Positions 23,466 through 36,717 are shown, numbered from the stretch's first letter. The stretch: DNA of 64,000 nt from Metallyticus violacea (GCA_030762175.1 CM060842.1:42833501-42897500), one strand, 5' to 3'. The notes: generated by a model from the letters alone, not told the origin. Made by a program: numbers and translations.

Positions 23466-26242
23466 GAACATTGAAAGTAGTATATGTAAATTATGCACTA
23501 AGCTAACACAATAACATTTAGTGCAAGACATTATGCTTGTAAAATTATGATCCTTGTTTACAGAACAGCCCTCGTACGAACATTGCAAACATTGCTATTC
23601 ATATCTCAACCTGAATCAGCTAATGAAATTGGGGCTGTTCGGCGTGTACCTATATCTATGCCCCTTATTGGTGCTGTCCTATTAACAAAGTTTTGCACCA
23701 TATTATTTAATTAAAATACAGTAATTTCATCAGGTGCAACTAAGTAACCAAAAAGTCTAACACGTTTAAATGGTTTCCATTTCAATTCTAGAAAAACCCG
23801 GCATTCATTTTTTTTCTCTCTCTTAGAGGCAAAACTGACCGAAAGGATTACCCAAAAAAAAGTCTGCCAAATAAGATCGAACTCCATCCACATGATTAGA
23901 AACCAGTCTCTTAGTCTGGCAAAAATAACACACACAGTGAATGTTTGGTTCAACTTCAAGAGAATCAATTTGACATAATACAATTCCTTCTATTTTCGTA
24001 TACAGTTTTATCATTGCTTTTAGTTCCTGAAAAGCTTGTAGAGATCGGACTGAATAGCTTTTTCACCCAAAGGGTTTGGTATCATATAACTACCAAATCT
24101 TCAATACCTCAAAAGTAGAAAGGAATGAATAAAAACTTTGAAAGAGTCATTGATTCCTTTTCTCAGTAAACATTAATTCTCTGGTAAGTGCTCTCTCAGA
24201 TTTCCGATAAACCACGGTCTATATTGGGGACTACGAATGATACAAACGTCCGCAGAAACTTTCTCCTTTCCCCCAGAATTCCATGGGGAGATGTAGGAAT
24301 TAAGTAAATGCCACTAACTGCAAGCTATACATGACTATAAACAAAGATAGTGGGCCTTTAAATAAAGTTTCCACAAAAATGATTTATTGTTAATCTTTCA
24401 AAATAAGGATTTTTTAGTTTAGACAGCAGAAGTATATATCAGCTTAAAGTTGAAAGTCTTCAAAGGTTTCAAGAAATGGAAAGAAAATTTCTTCATTATT
24501 ACATACCTGCATAAGTTTAAAGTACAAGCAATGTATGAAGACATGGATAATGTACTAACACAAAAAAGAGACTCCTTCATAACTGCAAGGATAATTTGTG
24601 AATACTCAAAACGTGATCACAGAGTATGCCGAGTGTTAATGCAGGAGAGAAAGTGATAGGCGTTACTTAAAAGACAAGTTTCATCGCAGTTCAAAATGAT
24701 TATCGCTGCTACGCGTGTTCGCCATTTCAAGGAGTTTCTGTATGGCAACATTCACAACTTTCTCAGCGAACGACAGAAAGGTTATAATTTTGTCGAGGTT
24801 TCTTGAAATGTGATCGTAAATTATGAGTCAAAATTACATGAAATGAATCTCTAAACCCCAAGGAGAGTTGTCTTTCATCAGAACAAGAGCTAGTTTCCTG
24901 AAGTGTAATTAATAATGCAGTTTTTAAACTTGTGATAATTTTACGTGTGCCGTTTTTGCGCCCATCCATTGCTCACGATCAATGTTTCAAGCTATGCTAA
25001 TTTCTCTTACTTCTTCCTATATTTCTTCTTCAGCTATTACCTAGCCAGAGTCTGGTTTTGGGGAGTGTTCGATTATTGGTTGAAGTACAATGCGTTAAGG
25101 GTGGACGGTTATTTTGCTGGGTTAATTCCTTAGCATATTTATGCGCAGCCAAGAAGTTTCTACGGGTAGGAATCTTTTGCTTCTTTTAACTAGCAATTGT
25201 GTAGGAAGCTTGTCCACTGTGTGTGCCCAGTAACCCCGGTATTTTTGGATGAGCCAATATTGTAAATATTCTAATCATTTGCCATGTTGTTTTAGGTGCA
25301 TTTTCTAGTCTGATGTCAACGAATGTGCAATAACAGGAAAGTTGTGCTGTTATTCGTGGCAAAGTTTTAAAATCTTGTTTCTTTTAAAATAAAAGGATTT
25401 ACCTACATTTGGTGTCAGTCATTCGTTCGCCCAAAGGTTGATACAGTTTAATTAAATGGGCCAACTGTTTAACGAACTATTATGTCAGCATTTATTTTAA
25501 ACGTTTTTGTTAGAAAAAATAAATGATGTTATGAATTCATCATATTTTATTTTTTATGCTAATGGTCATTATGCTACATTTAACCTTTTATTACGTCAAT
25601 TTTAAATGAATTTCGTATGTCTTCATAGATAACTTTATGTTGTTTGGCAAATTCTTTTCAAACAATTAATCCTGATTTCTGTGTTACCAATCTTCTCCCG
25701 TTTGTTGAGTCACCTTTCCAGGGACACATCTTAGTAGTTTTCCTCTGGCACATTCCAAAAGAGAAAGCTTACAGACATCGACGGGAGGATGTTGTTCGAA
25801 ATGGGTACATGCGTATTTGCCTCACTTAGCTCTCATTTTTTTATTTATTGCAAATGAGAAGCAACGGGGGAAAATTTTAACAGCGATGATGCCATTGTGA
25901 CCGCAATTCAAAAGTCTTATGTTTCGTAGTCTTTATGCAATATAATCCCCCAAGAGACAAAACATAACAATTTTGTAACAACGTGAGCACTGCCTTGAGG
26001 AGGGGGTGGAAATGGACAGAAAAAAAGCTTAGTTTTTACTTTTCCCTCTTACGACACTGATAAAAGTAAGTATAAATCGCTTCCTTAATGCTTATTGCAT
26101 ATTTATAGATGTGAAGGTATATGAATTATAGTTTTATTTAATTTATTTCACGATATATAAAAGTTATGATTTTAGGTTGCTATGCCTGCATAAGTGGCAA
26201 TGTGTATATTATTGGCAGGGGTAGGAGGTTTCATATGTCAAG
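23466..26242. other. Intergenic, no supported feature
   Basis: About 2.8 kb of AT-rich DNA. A plus-strand frame at 24450-24656 (MKVFKGFKKWKENFF...) and minus-strand frames at 23711-24014 and 24763-24969 are short and match nothing I know. Confidence 0.45.
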
Positions 26243-26251
26243 ATGCTTTAA

Positions 26252-26485
26252 TCCTAAACCCAAGATCGCGGGTTTGAACCCGGCCAGGACCGATGGATTT
26301 TTTCCGGCGTAAAAATCCTAAGTATGGCTTCCTTCGGAAGGGAAGTAAAGCCGTGGGTCCCATGCCATACATTTACGGCACGATAAAGAACGCAAAATTA
26401 GTCGGCCGTTTTACGCCCTTAGTTGAATGGGACGCTGGTGACCTGAGATAGTAAAGAGCGTCCGTAAATAAATCAATTAAAAAAA
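26252..26485 (+). mobile_element. SINE-A, copy A4, 5'-truncated, with target-site duplication
   Basis: Plus-strand SINE-A beginning inside the tRNA-like head, at the position corresponding to the anticodon arm (tcctaaacccaag). The B box (GGGTTTGAACCCG) and whole body follow, ending gtccgtaaataaatcaatt plus As. ATGCTTTAA at 26243-26251 and 26486-26494 is a 9-bp target-site duplication, so the truncation happened at integration. Confidence 0.93.
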
Positions 26486-26583
26486 ATGCTTTAAGCCTAC
26501 AAGTTCACATTGCATTAAGCAGGGTGCTAAATAGAGCAACCACATTACGAATATTTCACTAATAGCTTACAACATTTAACAAG

Positions 26584-26960
26584 TTGGGTGGTCAGTTGGA
26601 GACTCGCATTCGGATGTCCCAGGTTCAAATCCATTGAGGCCCTTAATCATGCCCCTTTGTTTTCTCGTACCATGTCATGTATTTTTACTTTCGACGAATT
26701 TTCCGCTCTCCCATTTCATTCTAATGGTTCTGTTAAGAGAAGAAAGTGGCAGGGTGAGGGAACGATGACTTTGCAAAGGTTTCCGGTGTGGCCCTACTGA
26801 GGGACTCGCTTGAACTTCTGCGGGTTTAGGGGAAATGTCAGGGATCCTGTATATGTCCAATCAATCACCGCCCGTGAATCACCGCCTTTTTCCCATCGAG
26901 GTCGTACACACAAACGGCCAGCCGTAAGCAATGCTGAAGCATCGAAGTATCTCCTTCATT
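26584..26960 (+). mobile_element. SINE-C, copy C2, near full length
   Basis: tRNA-derived element with an A-box-like GGGTGGTCAGTTGGAG at about 26585-26600 and a perfect B box GGTTCAAATCC at 26632-26642. The body has ttttccgctctcccatttcatt near 26700, ggtttctgttaag-type sequence and, near the 3' end, cacacaaacggccagcc followed by aagcaatgctgaagca. These blocks recur in the same order in the copies at 50290 (minus) and, in part, at 43575 (minus) and 44300. Two open frames in it are coincidental. Confidence 0.75.
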
Positions 26961-29490
26961 CCAAACAATCCAATTCAAACAACACTTGGCATTCTTGACG
27001 TAAAAAAATATAACCAAAAACTTCCTTTGGTATCTTACAACAATTAAAACGTGATTTTCCGTCTCTCAACCGTTTGTTTCTGGATGCTGCTTTATTAGTT
27101 CGTTGAATGGCCGGAATTTCAGGTCCTGTAATGACCGAGTATGTACCTATATCTTACACATACTGTAATATTTAAATCAAATAAGGTGATTGGACAGAGC
27201 AAGAAAAAAATATTGTACGTTACTACCACGAAAATGCCTTTCGAAATTCGGGCATCTCAGTCATTCTACGAACCTCCCAAGAAAAATATATTTAATAACT
27301 TACAGTTTCTTTTCTACAGATGATGCTTACAAGAACACAGTCTCCTACCAACATTCACTTTCAAAATTCCCTTCAATTTCTTACTTTTTTCCCTTGATAG
27401 CATCTTGCATTTCATGGTTCGTGATGCCGGCGTCTTCTACAGGAGAAGAGGCTTTTTTGTCCTTTAAAAAGAAGCTGATCTAATTTCCCTTCCATTTTCG
27501 CGGCAGTATGACGTGAAACAGGAACGGTAAAGCTTTCAAACTAATGAGCATTTCAAAAATTAGTGTGAGACCTCCACCTGTCATTCAAACTGCTATCAGC
27601 ATACCCGACCCTTTACAGGGGTGTCAATTTTAATTTACTTCCTGGGAAATAACTGTTGCCATTTGTTAAATGTCGTGGTTTTTCTTATTGTCCTCAAAGT
27701 AAGGGAGCTTTATCATGTCTGCTGTATGATAATACGAGATTATCTTTGAGAGGTATTTAACGTGTTTATTTTTTATCAAAATGCGCAAACAACTCTCATG
27801 GTGATAAGACCAAATGCATGCATAAACCTTTTTGCATACTATGACTGTCACTATAATATATACCAGGTTTGAAACAAAGTATAATATGTGTTATATATCT
27901 TTATTTTGGTGTATAAAATAACATTATATGCAATAAAATTCAACTTTGATAAAACACTACACTGAAAGGCAACTAAAAAGTGCTTAACATGTGGGACTTT
28001 TTGATTATAATAACTGGACAAATATTTTAATTAAATTAAATCCCTAAGCACAAAAAATAAACCTCAACTTGAGGTACTTTATGGCAGGTAGATTTTGACC
28101 TCCCATCATGTGACCTGGTAAAGTAAAAATTCCTAATTTTGAGAAACATTAACATTAATGCGAGATATTTTTATTATATGTTATTTTATTTTAATAAAAA
28201 TAACACTAATATCTTAAATAAACTCTTAAAGGGAGATTTTCGGCCAGTTATGGCTTCTCAAAATTATTTCTCGCATATTGACACACACAAACAAAAGAGA
28301 TCTAGGGTAATCAAAAACATAAACCGCTTCATTTTAAATTAATAATATAATTACATCTGCACAGTCTCTAGCGTACTTAGATTTTATTTTGAAAAAAAAA
28401 AACATTAAAATTGCTAATTAAACGTGTTTAAAAGTACATAACTTAATTTTATGACAAACTGGTGCTATAGCGTATCCAACAATGGCCTCAGTGGTTTTAG
28501 ATTAATATGGCGTGACTCTTGGTGATTTTAAACATATAAAATTGATATTATTGGAAAGAGCAAATCGAAAATGTTCGTTCTTACCTCGCCTAAAGGGGTG
28601 CTCAGGTCATCAAATCTGCATTTGCAGATACTCGGTTCCCCAAGAAGATGAGTGTGCGGAACACTTTCGGTCTAGACTTTCAACTTCCGCGATTCTCGCT
28701 TCCCCATTTTCTTATATTGTATCTGCTCGCTCTTCCAAAGAGATGGGAATTCACTTGATCACTAAAAATTAAGTTTGAAAGCAAGCCTTTATCTCTCTCC
28801 TTCAACGCTGGAAAATTTTCGCAAGAAACTGGTCATTTTCTAAGATCTTCTGGTTCCAACTTAGGCACCAATTGCAAGGGTGTAGCTTCAAACCTGCACG
28901 CAAGGTAAATCTCCGAGCTAGCTCTGCAATTCCCATTAACATACCATCACCCATCATTTCTTCTACGTTTGCATATCCATTACTTTTCCACAAAATCAGA
29001 ATGCACTTAACAATCGTCATATCACTTGGTGCCCTTTGATGAAAAGGCTCACTGCCATAACACTCGATGTTTTAACGCAAGGGATCTCAACCTTTTCCAG
29101 TGATGTGCCATTATATTCAACACTGGGTATTAGAGAAAGCAAATTTTACGAGAGAAATGCATTATTTTGTGGTACAAGAGTGAAAATAAGCATTTCTCTA
29201 CATTTATAACAATACTAGTGATTTCTTGTATGTAACTAATTAGAATTAGATGTTTAATGAACAAAACCATTAAATCTATTGCTATTCAATGAACGTTCTG
29301 TGAAATGTCTTAAAATTAATTTTGTTAAAATTAAAATATGACTGAATTCCTAAACACTTCGACAAACATATATTCATAACAATGGTACTCCAGTTAGACT
29401 TACAAAAGTTATTACCTTTACAAATTGAGGTAATTTCTGACTCACACTTTTGTTTCCGTGTGAAGGTTGTCCTTGTTTAGCTAAATACAA
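26961..29490. other. Intergenic, no supported feature
   Basis: Mostly low-complexity AT-rich DNA. The block 28590-28770 is less AT-rich and open on the plus strand (28512-28772) without recognisable similarity. Confidence 0.45.
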
Positions 29491-29494
29491 TTCT

Positions 29495-29915
29495 TTAATG
29501 TTTGGTTTCAACTGACTTAATTTTAATCAAAGCGCGATGAACATCCAATTTATTTCTGTACTTATTTTTTATATAAATTATAGAAAGAAGTGCAGGTTCA
29601 CAAAGGTAAGCATTTATAGAGACCAAGATTCGTTTTTCTTGCAGCCAGAAGTCTGTTAAATCCATCTCCTTGATCATTTGCCTGACACTTCCGTCTTTCT
29701 CTGAAGTTAAGATTTCTGGTAAGGTGTCAGCAACAGAAAACATGTCTCTAATCCAAAATTCAGAATCCAGGTTTTCTGGGAGGTATACGTTGAAATCTGA
29801 GACGAGACTCTCAAAGTTTCTCCTTAATATTCACTGCCAGTTCATAATAAAGAGCAATTTCATTTTAACTTAAGAAAGTATCCAACAATGGAAAGGAAGA
29901 TTTGTTTACAATATT
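29495..29915 (-). mobile_element. hAT transposase C-terminal relic (ZBED-like)
   Basis: The minus strand encodes the C-terminal dimerisation region of a hAT transposase of the ZBED/FAM200 type. LVSDFNVYLPENLDSEFWIRD corresponds to the (Y/F)FP..L....WI.(N/D)PF block, DLTDFWLQEKR to the L.EFW block, and AYLCEPALLSIIYIKNKYR with NKLDVHRALIKIK to the family's TYLCE.GFS....IK.K.R..L.V..D.R.A...I core. The frame is open over the last 83 codons, and sequence before it (to about 29910) carries stops. Short losses remove the residues before AYLCE. The zinc finger and catalytic region are absent. A domesticated ZBED exon is the less likely alternative, because of the upstream stops and internal losses. 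Confidence 0.75.
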
Positions 29916-30341
29916 GATTTTTGTTATCATGAAGCTTAGATTGTTATAAGACTCGCAACTGCACTGCTTTTCAAACAGTAAATGCCTCTCGCAGCTACAC
30001 AAACGACAAAATGTATCTCATTGTTGTCTGATCAAATAGTATATTTGAGTTGCGCTATGTCATTGTCGTATAGTTAAAATTTAACTTCCGTAATATTTTT
30101 GTACAGTATTACACAAAAGTTTTTATGATAATGTAAAATCTATTGTTTCCGTTTAGTTATAGTTTGTTGTTGGTAAAACAAATCTCAATTTATCTATCTA
30201 TTTGCAAAAAAATGGTTACGTACCATAGATTCAGAACCCCTGTTTTAGGGTATTCCAAAACCATTATCTGCGCTGTTGTGGTGTTGGCATGTTTTTTGTC
30301 TCTGTTGCTAAGAAAACAAAACTTTCTATTCTCAGAAAATT
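29916..30341. other. Intergenic, nothing recognised
   Basis: May contain further decayed hAT sequence on the minus strand, but no motif survives. Confidence 0.4.
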
Positions 30342-31107
30342 CGTATTTACCCGAACCTGGTGCGCACTTTTTGTCCAAATGTAGTATTAAAAATTGCGGT
30401 GGATTAAATTTGATAGCGTATAAGATATGAGTGCAAATCCGTTCAATAGTTCGCCGGTAAGTTCATTCGAATTTATCGTTTATTACGTCATAATGCGTTG
30501 TAATTTTCGACTTCTTACATTTATTGTTGGCTCATTATTGCATAGAGCGTTTGAGTAGGAAGTAGTCACGAAATGGAGAACAAATAGAGAAGCACACCTT
30601 ATGATACCATTTTCAAGCGTAAAGTAATTCTAATGCTGAAAAAACACTAACAGAAAGGCAGAAAGAGAAGTCAATGAAGCTGAGAACAACATTCGCTTGT
30701 GGCGGCAACAGAAATTTACATTATTTGTAACTAAAGCTAGTAGAAAGAAGCACTTATTTGCTCTTACAGCAAGAAAAAACACACTGAACCTCGCAAGGAA
30801 GACATCATGACTTTAGAAAAAAAAAATTGAAATTCTTAAATGAAAGTAGCAAGAACGGGCAACTAGTGACACATACGAAATAATTTTTTCTTCTTTGACC
30901 TACGCCATCTGTCATGGCAACAGCACGAGTGATGGATTTTGCCCTATGTTCTCCGTTTACTTATAAATTCCATCTTCTGATAGTTTAATGAAGCGGACGG
31001 GCTTATCTCTAAGACAAATCTCTTTTTATGATTTGTTCCGAATTTATAAGTTCCAAATTTGGGGTGCGCATTACATTCGGTCGCGCATTAAATTCGCGTA
31101 AATACGG
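30342..31107. mobile_element. Possible terminal-inverted-repeat element
   Basis: cgtatttacccgaacctggtgcgca at the left end (about 30342-30366) is an imperfect inverted match of the right end (31081-31106), which reads cgtatttacgcgaatttaatgcgcg on the other strand. A further gtgcgca lies just inside the right end. Pogo/Tigger-like MITEs often have such tgcgca-rich ends. The inside has no transposase, and no target-site duplication is clear, so this is a weak call. Confidence 0.3.
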
Positions 31108-33635
31108 TAATTTTAAATGTCATATACAGTTACCACCATAAATGAGGCACATCGCAAAATTTAAAATATAAACTTTTGAATTTCTCTTTTCAATGACACC
31201 AAAATGCAGATTGTAATATACACCGTTACAAAATTATACCTGTATAAATCACGAACGTTATATGTGGACACATTGTTAAAGCATAATTATATACAGTACG
31301 CAATCTATTAAATTGTAAATATTTTATTTAAAAAAACTTAGGAGCTTCTAAGGCTATAAGCACTAACGTGGTGAAAAACCTCGTCTCTTATGCATTTATA
31401 TACAGGCGCTGCAACTCATCTTCTTTTTCAGTATTAATTATAAATAAACATGAATCTCTCTTAGACAGTGACTTTTATCAATGTTACTATTCTGGAAGTT
31501 CTGGACACCCCTTACTGCCATGAGTCCCTAGCTGCTTGAGAACATTGTTGGTCACATTCACCCCTGCCCCTTCCGCACTACAAAATCTAGCCGTCCTCAA
31601 GTGGAGAATTACACTCTGCGCTATAAACAAAACACGAGCGAGATGGAATTTCAAATGCAGTCTATTAAATGTGTCTTCTTGACGCGAGGTTGGAGGAGGG
31701 ATCACCTGCCCGGGTCCAGATCTAATTAAAACCTCATTCAAGCGTAACAAAGGACTTCACGCTGGTACTGAGTGTCACCCAGTGGTACGGCATCTTTACG
31801 GCGGCACTATTTTCTGCAAAACACCACCAAGAATGAACTTATTAGCTTCTATTCAGTGAGCTGCTTCAGAGGGATAGAAAAAGTTTGTAGGGCGCCGTAT
31901 ATCAGATGTGGGGGAACCGGGTATTTTACGAAGTCCATAAAAAAGTAAGGTCGGTCAAACTACCATTCTAACAAAATCAGGCGGTGTTTAGCTCTTTCAC
32001 GTTCAGCGCGTTTTATCGCTTCAGGAAGGGAAATGTCTGTGCGATACAGCGATATCGAGACATTATGCCGTAACTATTTTATTTATACTATGTATATTAG
32101 GCAACAAAGGCAACTCATCGCGAGCTTTGTTCCAAAAGCACTTGAGTAAAAGGTTATGTAGCTTTCAGAACAGATATTTCAAAGAAGCATATTCTGAGCA
32201 AAGTGGTATTGTGGCATATGGAGGGCTTAATAATGAAAATTATGCGTTAACGGGCTAAATAATTAAAATACTAATAATCATTATTATTGTAAAAGCAAAC
32301 TATTCTTGAAGTCAATCCCGAGTTAATTGCACGTTCGTCTGGTGTGTGTGAAACATAGCAAAAGCCAAGCTCCCGGTATGCAATTTTGGGAGGTTTTGAT
32401 AATGAACACAGTTGCCATTTTAGCCCTTTTAGGCTAGATCTAGCTTTTGTTTTTATTTCGTCTTTGGCCGTCTTTGACATTCTAGCTCTTTGGGATAATA
32501 TCCGACATAAAACCTGGTGTTTATAAATCTAGGGTTTTATGCAATTCACCAACTCCTTAACATCCTTAACGCACTCTATTGTATGGCTCCGTAACTGACG
32601 TGACAACGAAATTTATTTATAGTAATTACCACATTCGTGTTTGCATATGGTGCACGTTTAGAGTAAAGAAAAGAGGGAAAGCATTTTTGAAATTAGCCAA
32701 AAAGGCGCTATGCACCAAGTTGCAACAATGTAAACTAATTTAATCATAAGAAATTCTCTATTTTAATTGAATTTAAATTGACTTAGTAAATTAAAATCGT
32801 AACGGTACAATTACTCAAGAGCCAAAAGAAACGCAGATAAGTAAATAAAGCTTTTGAATCTTATAATCAAGATCCTCTTTACTCATTAGTGATTTCACCT
32901 TACTTATTAAATCTCTATGTTCCAAAATCACAACAATAACACAACAAATAGACTTCCATGTAATTCCAATTGATGATTTTATTGATTCCAGAGCATATCT
33001 AGGCTATGAATTCGAAAGCGAGATAACTACAGCGAATGGAATTCGAGGGTGCATTAAAATTGTTCAAGGTTCAATAAATAAATAAAAACAAAGGCTCCCA
33101 GAAAAGGCACGAGTTCTGGAGCAAATGAAGAGTTTGTCCTGTAAAGAAACATTGCTGAAAGTAAAAAAAAAACCAATTAACCATTTTCCCTAACTCCTGC
33201 TCTGGTGACCAATCAATGTGAAGTTATGAAACACATTGGTGCAAGTTCTAAATTACAGAGAATCGGTTGGAAACAATCCTTTCATTGATTTAGCAGTCTT
33301 TCCTATGTCCATTTTCATACCTCCTCACTCTAAAAGGGGACATAGAACGGGTGTTCAGTGTAATGAATGTAGTGAAAACAAATCAACTTCTTTTGCTATC
33401 TGCAATTCTCTCAATACGATATGGGATAAAAAGAAGTAACAGCAATTGTTGCCATATAAAATACCAGAAGAGGCATTGATCGCATAGGAATGAGTGTTGT
33501 GGCGGTAAGGATTGTGAAGCGAGACCCCTAAAGACAGATTGAAACATTTTACGACGAGGAGGAAGGCGACTGCATGGCAGTTTAAACATTTTAGCAATTA
33601 TAGGTTTAGAGAAACATGGATTAAAGAAAGGTAAG

Positions 33636-33637
<2 letters not shown>
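31108..33637. other. Intergenic, no supported feature
   Basis: Contains a minus-strand frame at 31487-31750 (87 codons) in a less AT-rich block. I find no domain in it. Confidence 0.45.

Positions 33638-33674
<37 letters not shown>
33638..33674. repeat. (TTA)n microsatellite
   Basis: About twelve ATT/TTA units. On the minus strand it produces the run of isoleucines inside a spurious 151-codon frame (33383-33838). Confidence 0.97.
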
Positions 33675-34129
33675 GGGGATACCTTTGTTGCGGTGGCACG
33701 TCGATGATAGAAAACACTTAGCTCCCTTGAGGTGAAATTTAGCTCTTTTTGGTACCAGTCTAGCCTGTTCTTTAGTTCAGCAATTGGCAACATTTTTGTT
33801 AAGCAAGAAGTGTCAGTCGAGAGACGTGAGCGGGTCAAGCTGCGAGCTCTTCTCCCTGGCCAGGGTAACAGCGTCCTACAGGTAACACATTCTCATTGTA
33901 ATACTACGATGTGTTGCCGCTGCAGCAGCGCCAACTTAACTGAAGTATCAATTCATTGTACCATTTGATATATCCAAATTCCCTATAGTTAGAATCTATG
34001 AGGCAAAAATTTTGTAGGGATTAGGGTTGGAGTTAAGCCCCTAGTGTCCAGCTATTTGCTTAATTCGCTGTAGGAAAAATATGGAAATAAGTGGGTACTC
34101 TGTCGGGACTGTAATAATATTAAATAAAG
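33675..34129. other. Intergenic, nothing recognised
   Basis: Moderate GC content at 33800-33960, with no repeat or protein match recognised. Confidence 0.4.
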
Positions 34130-34870
34130 TTTCCATCGTTATAGATTGTCTTCAGTCAACGTTTGCAAGACAGAAATAAAACTCCTTAGGACGGGAAGCA
34201 AAAAGTTCATACAGTGCAGTTTCCAGATCGGTAAGTAATCCGGAATGGCAATTCTCGGAAAGAAAAAGAAGATAATCGCGAACCTCTTAGTTAATTGTGG
34301 TTTTACATAACCGCGCAAACGAAGAACAATTTTGCGATTCACCAGGGCAGATTCCTTGCGTTCCAACTGGGTACAATAAACTATGACCTTATTGTTTCAT
34401 CGGCTTGCAGCAGCTCCCGATGTACAGCTCACCAAAAATAGAGCATAATCTTCTTTTGGTACGTGGTAGTTTCGGTTGTTTCGAAATTGATTCATATGGT
34501 GATGGAGTCTGAGTGTCGTAGAGAATCCACTCCTCATACCATCAAGAAAGGAATCTTTTGCAAATGGGACAATAATACAAACATGCAGTAAGTTTCTGCA
34601 CTGACGTTGAATTGCTGCACCACGTCCTCACCAGTCTGGCTTAATAGTCGCTAAGATATGCTCGCTAGCCGTTGTTGTTGTTCTTCCCGTCTGATGTTCA
34701 TCTTCGATGGTTTAATTGCCTTCCTGGAAATTCGTGAATCATCTTTGCACCCTCAGTTCATTCACAGCATCGGCACCATATTTTCCGCGCCGCTGCAGTT
34801 GCATTGTTCAACAGTTTAAATTCACAGAACATCAAACAAGTGAGTGCTCATGCTTGAAAGCGCGTCTCCC
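34130..34870 (-). mobile_element. Mariner transposon relic, second lineage (M3)
   Basis: The minus strand preserves mariner blocks in order across many frameshifts: KYGADAVNELRVQR (about 34800-34760; family: YG.DAV.ERTVQRWF), a GN-TIEDEHQTGR run (family: DLEDEPRSGRP), EEWILYDTQTPSP (about 34535; family: KWVLYDN..R), and QLERKESALVNRK (about 34370-34330; family: LQ.L.PALVNRKG). The HDNARPH block is degraded to RLRGYVKPQ, and LTDLETALYELFASRPKEFYFC lies near 34220-34160 (family: ....F...R...FY..GI). The PALVNRK signature links it to the Hsmar1-like branch, unlike the other copies here. No terminal inverted repeats were located. Confidence 0.8.
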
Positions 34871-36684
34871 TGGGAAACATGGAGACTAATAATTCTTGGG
34901 GCAAAAATTCGGTAGCATATTTAATTGTTGTCAACGCTTGAAATTTAGGCATCTTGAAAAAAACCGACAACCCTTTATTGGTTAACTGTACAAAATAGAA
35001 TGACATTAGAATAGTCCTAACCCTAATCGTGGAAGGAAGGGCTTGCTAGCCATCCGATTCACTGCCTAGAAAATATGACGAAACTGCAAACATGGGTCAA
35101 CGTTGTGGTAGAATGCACTCGTAAGGTAAAAGTAGTAATTTATTATTTTTTTTTTCCTGGGAGATTCCCCGTTTCCCAATTTCATTCTACCAGGACTTTC
35201 CTTGATTTTCATGATTCCAATAAATATTTTCTGGGTGTTAGGTACATTTATTTCACTGTCAGTGATGCATTTGGTCATAAATTATTGGTGAACACTACCG
35301 CATGGCTCAGAAACTCGGGTGTTAGATTGAAAAGTCACCTGACTTGGTCACAATTGATTGTAGGTGTGACTGGAAAATGTTCTCTGAACTCATGGAAATT
35401 TCCGGAAAGTATATTTAGGATGTGGGCTTCAAGTGGATCGGATTATTTACGTTTAGCATTACTGATGTTCGGTTAATCAACGTTCCTCTGTGCATATCTT
35501 TTGGAAACAGCGCAGAAAAATGACCCATACGATGAAAGAAGAAGGAAAAAGAAAAAGAATACTGTAGTAAATAGGTAATTCGTTTATAAGGACTGCGTTC
35601 TGCAATAAGAAGACCTAGTGATATTCAAAAGTTAAATGTCTTATGAGCACATACTTGTAATCTTTGGACTTGGTTAAGTTTGGTATTAAAAATATACTAT
35701 GCATATTATTCACAGGCATTTTCATAACACAAGCTGTGATAATGCAATATTTAAAACAATAAAGTTTACTTTTCACTCCTAAAATGCGGCAATATTTTGA
35801 AATAAAATTTTAAAACATACGTATTTTGCAATGTATACATTTCAAGTTTATTTCACAGTTATCCTATTTTTCACAATATAATATTTCGTATTGCTTATTT
35901 ATTGTTGGCTTGATCACGAAATAATATGTTGGTTGCTGCTAAATAAAAGCTAAAACAGCTAGTTCACTTCCCGCCAGGCAGATTTCCTTAGCTTACTCTG
36001 TCATTTAGTTAGTCCATTAGAATAAGGAGGTAGAGTAAGAACAGCTTGCGTCGGTATCTTTGATGTTGCTTAGTGCTAAATCCGCTCCTAGTGGCGTTTA
36101 GTACTCAGTGGACCCATCTGATGTAGCTGCTATCGCCGCAGTTAACATGTGTTTAACAATTAGCTGTTTAACATGGAAGTAAAAATTCATTAAATCTAAT
36201 GAAAATGTTTTGTTCCCCCCCCCCCAAAATATGTATGAAGTGCTGGAATTTTTCCTGAAATAAAAGGTAATTATGCATTATTTCGGTGAAATAAATTGCG
36301 CATTATTACCCTGGTTTTCGGTTTTTCTTCTTCATTAGTAAAGTGAGTAAAAGTATATAATCTCTGAAAACCGCATTTTGTGTTTTTCGCGCTTTACAGC
36401 ACATTTACGTTATTATACCTATTACCCGATAGTAAAAGTGGGAGAAGGAGAGAAGAATACCAAAAGAGAAGTGGTGTTTTGCAAAATTACTAGATAATAA
36501 ACAATTAACCTGTAGCAAATTTTACTTTTAAGTTATTTATATTTTTATTCATTATCTTGGCATTGTTTTGCCAGCCAAGAATAGCTTAACATAATTTTAA
36601 ATAAACATAAAGAAGAAAGAATCAGAAATATAAAGAATGTTTATTGAGTATTTATCTCAGCGTTGCATTCGTGAATAACTTTTC

Positions 36685-36686
<2 letters not shown>
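34871..36686. other. Intergenic, no supported feature
   Basis: Includes a 133-codon plus-strand frame (35075-35476) whose translation has a Phe run from a T tract and no recognisable domain, and a C run near 36217-36226. Confidence 0.45.

Positions 36687-36717
<31 letters not shown>
36687..36717. repeat. T tract, about 31 bp
   Basis: Uninterrupted T run. It could be the A tail of a minus-strand retrocopy, but no body was recognised to its right. Confidence 0.95.

Noticed and set aside
33383..33838. 151-codon minus-strand frame
   Set aside because: Its centre is an isoleucine run produced by the (TTA)n microsatellite, and no known domain is present on either side.
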